Origin: Streptomyces sp. NRRL WC-3549
Lineage (GTDB): Bacteria > Actinomycetota > Actinomycetes > Streptomycetales > Streptomycetaceae
Assembly: GCF_000721935.1 (NCBI RefSeq)
Contig: NZ_KL585426.1
Coordinates: 80,870-90,131 of the forward strand
Reading direction: 5' to 3'
Length of the DNA stretch: 9,262 nt
The notes under the pieces are model-generated. The model had not been told where the DNA came from and did no database searches. It saw nothing but the letters and a program-made list of their open reading frames with translations. The stretch's first letter is position 1, and each line of letters starts with the position of its first letter. Positions 6,435-9,262 of this stretch are shown one piece after another. The translations under genes were made by a program, and so were the position numbers.

Positions 6435-6503
6435 GAAGCGATGGGTCCTAATGGACCGGCTTCCGCCGAGCGGCGTACCCGAAGACAGAAAGGGACTCTC
6501 ACC

Positions 6504-7472
6504 ATGACGACCACACTCGAATCCGGGCTCACCCGTGCCCCGCTGCACGCCGTGCTGGGCGCCGGCCCCGCCGGGACGGCCCTCGCCCGCGAACTCACCG
6601 GGCGCGGCCATGAGGTCCGCCTGGTCGACCGGCGGGGAGCGGGGCCCGCGATCGAGGGCGCCTCCCGGTTCGCGGCCGACGTGTCCACCGTGGAGGGCGC
6701 ACGGGCCGCCGTGGCGGGGGCGGACGTCGTCCACCACTGCGTCAACGTCGCCTACCACCTCCAGCTGGAGGTCATGCCGCTCGTCCAGAGGGCCGTGCTC
6801 GCCGCGGTCGAGGAGACCGGCGCCCGTCTTGTCGTCCTGGACACCCTCTACCCGTACGGCGAGACGCACGGCGAGGTGATGACCGAGGACACGCCCTGGA
6901 GGGCGACCACCCGCAAGGGGCTGATGCGGGCCGAGCTGGACAGGCTCTACCTCGACGCGCACACCGAGGGGCGGGTCCGGGTGGTCCTGGGGCGTTCCGC
7001 CGACTTCTTCGGCCCCGGGGTCCTCAATTCCACGCTCGGCGGCGCGGTCTTCCCGGCGGCGCTGACCGGGGGAGAGGTGCCGGGCATCGGCGACATCGAC
7101 CTGCCGCACAGCTACACCTACATCCGTGACGTAGCAGGCGGGCTCGCCACCCTCGCCGAGCATCCGGACGCCTACGGCCGGGTCTGGCACCTGCCCACGG
7201 CCGACGCGCTCACCACGCGCCAGGTCTTCGCCATGATCGCGGAGCGCGCCGGCCGTCCGATGAAGATCAGGGAGATCCGCGAACCCCGCCCGTTCGGCCC
7301 GTTCGACGATGTCTTCATGGCGGAGTACGCCGAGATGTTCTACCAGCACACGGAGGGCCAGATCGTCGACTCCTCCGCCGTCCGGGAGAAGTACGGCCTC
7401 GCCCCCACCCCTCTCGCGGACGCCCTGGACGAGACCCTCGCCTGGTTCGGCGCCCTCGCTGCCGCCCGCTGA
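6504..7472 (+). CDS. Atypical NAD(P)-dependent epimerase/dehydrogenase (SDR superfamily)
   Basis: This 322-residue Rossmann-fold protein opens with a dinucleotide-binding loop GAGPAGTA (residues 19-26) and an acidic residue, Asp42, at the end of β2, which favours NAD. GADVVHHCVNVAYH (about 72-85) is the β4 region, LYPYG (115-119) the substrate loop, and HSYTYIRDVAGGL (about 202-214) matches the conserved C-terminal strand of extended SDRs. The expected YxxxK catalytic pair is not seen where it should follow the YPYG segment: the region reads PWRATTRKGLMRAEL with Thr and Leu at the Tyr/Lys positions. It may therefore be an atypical SDR, or the reaction may need other residues. The ATG at 6504 follows AAAGGGA (6489-6495); an ATG at 6441 in the same frame lacks an SD. 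The gene is divergent from tetR and probably repressed by it. The substrate is unknown. It converges on the transketolase genes with only 13 bp between stops. Confidence 0.85.
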   Translation: MTTTLESGLTRAPLHAVLGAGPAGTALARELTGRGHEVRLVDRRGAGPAIEGASRFAADVSTVEGARAAVAGADVVHHCVNVAYHLQLEVMPLVQRAVLAAVEETGARLVVLDTLYPYGETHGEVMTEDTPWRATTRKGLMRAELDRLYLDAHTEGRVRVVLGRSADFFGPGVLNSTLGGAVFPAALTGGEVPGIGDIDLPHSYTYIRDVAGGLATLAEHPDAYGRVWHLPTADALTTRQVFAMIAERAGRPMKIREIREPRPFGPFDDVFMAEYAEMFYQHTEGQIVDSSAVREKYGLAPTPLADALDETLAWFGALAAAR

Positions 7473-7485
7473 CCCGGCTCTCCTG

Positions 7486-8385
7486 TCAGGGGCTCAGGAA
7501 CCCGGTGATCCGCTCGCGCAGTCCCCGCGGGTCCAGGCCGTGTGCGGAGAGGTGCTCCTCCAGCCGCCCGTACCGGCGCAGCTCCGCGCGGGGCACCCCG
7601 AGGCCGAGCACCCGGTGGGGGAGATCGGAGAGGGCGTCGTTGACCGCACCCGTCGAGGTGCCGGCCAGGTAGGGCTCGACGACGACCACGTCGGCCGCCG
7701 CTCCCGCCCAGGCCGCGCGACGCACTCCCGCCGTGTCGAAGGGGCGCACGGTCGTCGCGTACAGCACCGTCACGTCGAGGCCCTCCGTCGCGGCGAGCAC
7801 GGGGTCGAGCATCGGGCCGACGGCGATCACCACACCGGTCGAGCCCTGGCGCAGCGCCGTGAATCCGTCCCCGGTCACCTGGTGCCCCGCCCGGTTCGAC
7901 TGGGCCGAGAGGCGTACGTAGACGCGGTCGTCCCCCACCACCGCCCGCCGCAGGAGCGCCTCCGCCTCGTCGGGATGCCCCGGGACGTGGACCGTCCAGC
8001 CGTCGAGGGTGTCCAGGAGGGCGACGTCCCCGGGTGCCATGTGCGTGAACCCTCCGGCCGGCCAGTCGTAGGACGCGCCGGCGCTGACGAGTACGCCTCC
8101 CACTCCCTGGTGCCCGAGGTCGAGTTTCACCTGCTCGAACGGCCGCTCCACCAGGAAGCAGGCGAACGTGTGCATCACGGGGCGCATGCCGGTGAGCGCC
8201 ATTCCGGCCCCCGCGCCGATCAGCAGCTGTTCCCTGATCCCCACGTTGACCACCCGGTCGGGGTGCGTCCGCGCGGCCGTGTCGAAGCCGTCGCGGCTGA
8301 TCTCGGCGAGGACCAGGGCGAGGCGTGGGTCCTCGTCCAGAAGCTGTGAGGTGGTGGTGACGAAGCGGTCGCGCATGGTGTCCAT
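7486..8385 (-). CDS. Transketolase, C-terminal subunit (split transketolase)
   Basis: This 299-residue protein carries the pyrimidine-binding and C-terminal domains of a two-subunit thiamine-diphosphate transketolase (COG3958-like). Transketolases move a two-carbon ketol unit between sugar phosphates. NVGIREQLLIGAGAGMAL (residues 47-64) contains the conserved Glu52, which in this fold activates the cofactor. GFTHMAPGDVALLDTL (112-127) and the transketolase C-terminal domain (VTVLYATTVRPFD, VVVVEPYLAGTSTGAV) follow. The start at 8385 has GGAGG (plus-strand 8391-8395) five bases upstream; the frame extends to 8553 without conserved sequence. It lies 53 bp after the N-terminal subunit gene in the same direction, so the two form an operon and their products an α2β2-type enzyme. 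Whether it serves central metabolism or a special sugar pathway cannot be read here. Confidence 0.92.
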   Translation of the reverse strand: MDTMRDRFVTTTSQLLDEDPRLALVLAEISRDGFDTAARTHPDRVVNVGIREQLLIGAGAGMALTGMRPVMHTFACFLVERPFEQVKLDLGHQGVGGVLVSAGASYDWPAGGFTHMAPGDVALLDTLDGWTVHVPGHPDEAEALLRRAVVGDDRVYVRLSAQSNRAGHQVTGDGFTALRQGSTGVVIAVGPMLDPVLAATEGLDVTVLYATTVRPFDTAGVRRAAWAGAAADVVVVEPYLAGTSTGAVNDALSDLPHRVLGLGVPRAELRRYGRLEEHLSAHGLDPRGLRERITGFLSP

Positions 8386-8438
8386 GAGGGCCTCCGGGGG
8401 TGGTGAGTGGGGCTGGGCGAGTGCCGGGGGGTGGCGGT

Positions 8439-9140
8439 TCACCGCTTGGGGGTGACGCGGGCGATTACCGCGAGCGGCCGGCCGGGATGCGGGGTGGTGA
8501 AGGCGGCGTGGAGCGCGTCGTGGTCCCTGCCGTCCACGGTCCTGGCGGACCACCCGGCGGCCTCGAACCGTGCGGCGATGCCGTCAGGCCTGGAGTAGGT
8601 CGCGGAGGCGTTGTCGATCACCACGGTGCGCAGCTGTTCCAGGCCGGCCGGGCCCGCGTAGGCGATCGCCTCGTGGTTGCTGCCCTCGTCGAGTTCGGCG
8701 TCCCCCGTCAGCACCCAGACGCGCGGCCCGGTCAGCCCCTGGGCCCGCAGCCCGAGCACGCTGCCCACCGCCAGCGGAAGCCCGTGCCCCAGCGAGCCGC
8801 TGCCGATCTCCGCCCCTGGGACGAGCAGCCGGTCCGGATGGTGCCCGAGCGGTGAGTCGTACGCCCCGAAACCGGGGAGCAGCTCCTCGCCGAAGAAGCC
8901 CCGGGCGGCCAGCACGGCGTAGTACGCCATCGGCCCGTGCCCCTTCGAGAGCAGGAAGCGGTCGCGGTCCAGGGCGTCGGCCGTACCGGGCGACACCCGC
9001 AGTACCCGGTCGTACAGCACCCACAGCGCGTCCATGGTGGAGGTCGCGGCGGGGCCGTGCTTCTCGTCGCCGGTCATCAGGCTCATCAGCCGGTGCAGAT
9101 CGTCGTACCCGTACACCGGTGTCTCGGTCGCGTGCGTCAT
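8439..9140 (-). CDS. Transketolase, N-terminal subunit (split transketolase)
   Basis: This 233-residue protein is the diphosphate-binding half of a two-subunit transketolase (COG3959-like). It has SKGHG (residues 65-69) and SPLGHHPDR (about 96-104). GSLGHGLPLAVG (115-126) supplies a conserved His119. The thiamine-diphosphate/Mg motif begins GDAELDEGSNHEA (146-158) and closes at IDNAS (175-179); the canonical GDG is GDA here. The length fits a split subunit rather than the ~650-700 residues of a one-chain enzyme. ATG 9140 is the only sensible start: an in-frame stop lies about 20 bp upstream (plus-strand 9159-9161), and no Shine-Dalgarno sequence is visible. This fits a leaderless or near-leaderless message from the SoxR/MerR-like promoter just upstream. 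It is the first gene of the two-gene operon. Confidence 0.92.
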   Translation of the reverse strand: MTHATETPVYGYDDLHRLMSLMTGDEKHGPAATSTMDALWVLYDRVLRVSPGTADALDRDRFLLSKGHGPMAYYAVLAARGFFGEELLPGFGAYDSPLGHHPDRLLVPGAEIGSGSLGHGLPLAVGSVLGLRAQGLTGPRVWVLTGDAELDEGSNHEAIAYAGPAGLEQLRTVVIDNASATYSRPDGIAARFEAAGWSARTVDGRDHDALHAAFTTPHPGRPLAVIARVTPKR

Positions 9141-9147
9141 GCCGATC

Positions 9148-9178
9148 AGCGTCGGACATCAAGCATGGTTGAGGTCAA
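9148..9178 (-). promoter_or_regulatory. SoxR/MerR-type promoter and operator upstream of the transketolase operon
   Basis: A 22-bp imperfect palindrome at 9155-9176 pairs at 9 of 11 positions and has the core TCAA-N6-TTGA, the arrangement of SoxR boxes (CCTCAAG...CTTGAGG). On the minus strand TTGACC (9178-9173) is a -35 and GACGCT (9153-9148) a weak -10, with a 19-bp spacer that contains most of the palindrome. Long 19-bp spacers with an internal operator are typical of MerR/SoxR-activated promoters. Transcription would start at about 9141-9140, right at the start codon. The binding protein is not encoded in this window. Confidence 0.5.
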
Positions 9179-9215
9179 GCGCGCAGGGGATTCGTGACCA
9201 CCCGCCCGAGTGCGG

Positions 9216-9262
9216 TATTGTTCTCATGCGCGTTCGGCCAGGGGAAACCCCAGGTCAGACGA
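9216..9262 (+). promoter_or_regulatory. Right-edge promoter-like sequence and possible start of a rightward gene
   Basis: TATTGT (9216-9221) resembles a -10, and an ATG at 9226 opens a frame that stays open for 12 codons to the edge (MRVRPGETPGQT). No SD precedes it, so it would have to be leaderless. Alternatively this is an untranslated leader, in which GGGG-AAA-CCCC (9241-9251) could form a tiny hairpin. Too little is visible to call a gene. Confidence 0.25.

Noticed and set aside
7481..7499. Hairpin TCCTG/CAGGA between the convergent dehydrogenase and transketolase genes as a terminator
   Set aside because: Only a 5-bp stem with a 9-base loop overlapping a stop codon; too weak to call.
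7309..8349. Plus-strand open frame opposite the transketolase C-terminal subunit
   Set aside because: The minus strand carries clear transketolase motifs; this frame has biased, domain-free composition.
9241..9251. GGGG-AAA-CCCC as a riboswitch or terminator element
   Set aside because: A 4-bp stem with a 3-base loop and no wider conserved structure visible before the edge of the window.

Overview
The window is very GC-rich, has strongly G/C-biased third codon positions, and carries a complete 'conservon' (cvnA-cvnB-cvnC-cvnD). This points to a high-GC actinomycete, most likely Streptomyces or a close relative. No RNA genes, CRISPR arrays or insertion sequences were seen.

Layout, left to right. 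(1) 3-467 (+) is the 3' end of a DMT/EamA-type membrane transporter cut by the left edge. It is followed 25 bp later by a NodB-type polysaccharide deacetylase gene (493-1238) whose five catalytic motifs are split between two reading frames, so it is a pseudogene or an assembly error. A GC-rich stem-loop follows it. (2) 1239-1690 is a non-coding gap. (3) 1691-5485 (+) is a tightly packed five-gene conservon: CvnA sensor-kinase-like ATPase, CvnB roadblock protein, CvnC DUF742 protein, CvnD Ras-like GTPase, and a GAF-domain fifth member. Several junctions overlap, implying translational coupling, and the products are expected to form a membrane-associated signalling complex. It ends before strong hairpins at 5486-5560. 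(4) 5564-6289 (-) is a TetR-family repressor with a WHG-type C-terminus. It is divergent from 6504-7472 (+), an atypical short-chain dehydrogenase/epimerase. Their shared intergenic region holds two matching GTTA-N7-TAAC palindromes 44 bp apart that look like the repressor's operators. (5) 7486-8385 (-) and 8439-9140 (-) encode a two-subunit transketolase, transcribed leftward with the N-terminal subunit first. Upstream, at 9155-9176, is a palindrome with the geometry of a SoxR/MerR operator inside a 19-bp promoter spacer. The right edge shows a promoter-like sequence and the possible first codons of a rightward gene.

The main caution is technical. Positions 3064-3081, inside cvnA, match 18 of the 19 bases of the Tn5/Nextera mosaic-end adapter and translate to the artefact peptide MCIRDS. 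The cvnA C-terminal linker is therefore not trustworthy as written, and the assembly may contain other errors, including the deacetylase frameshift.
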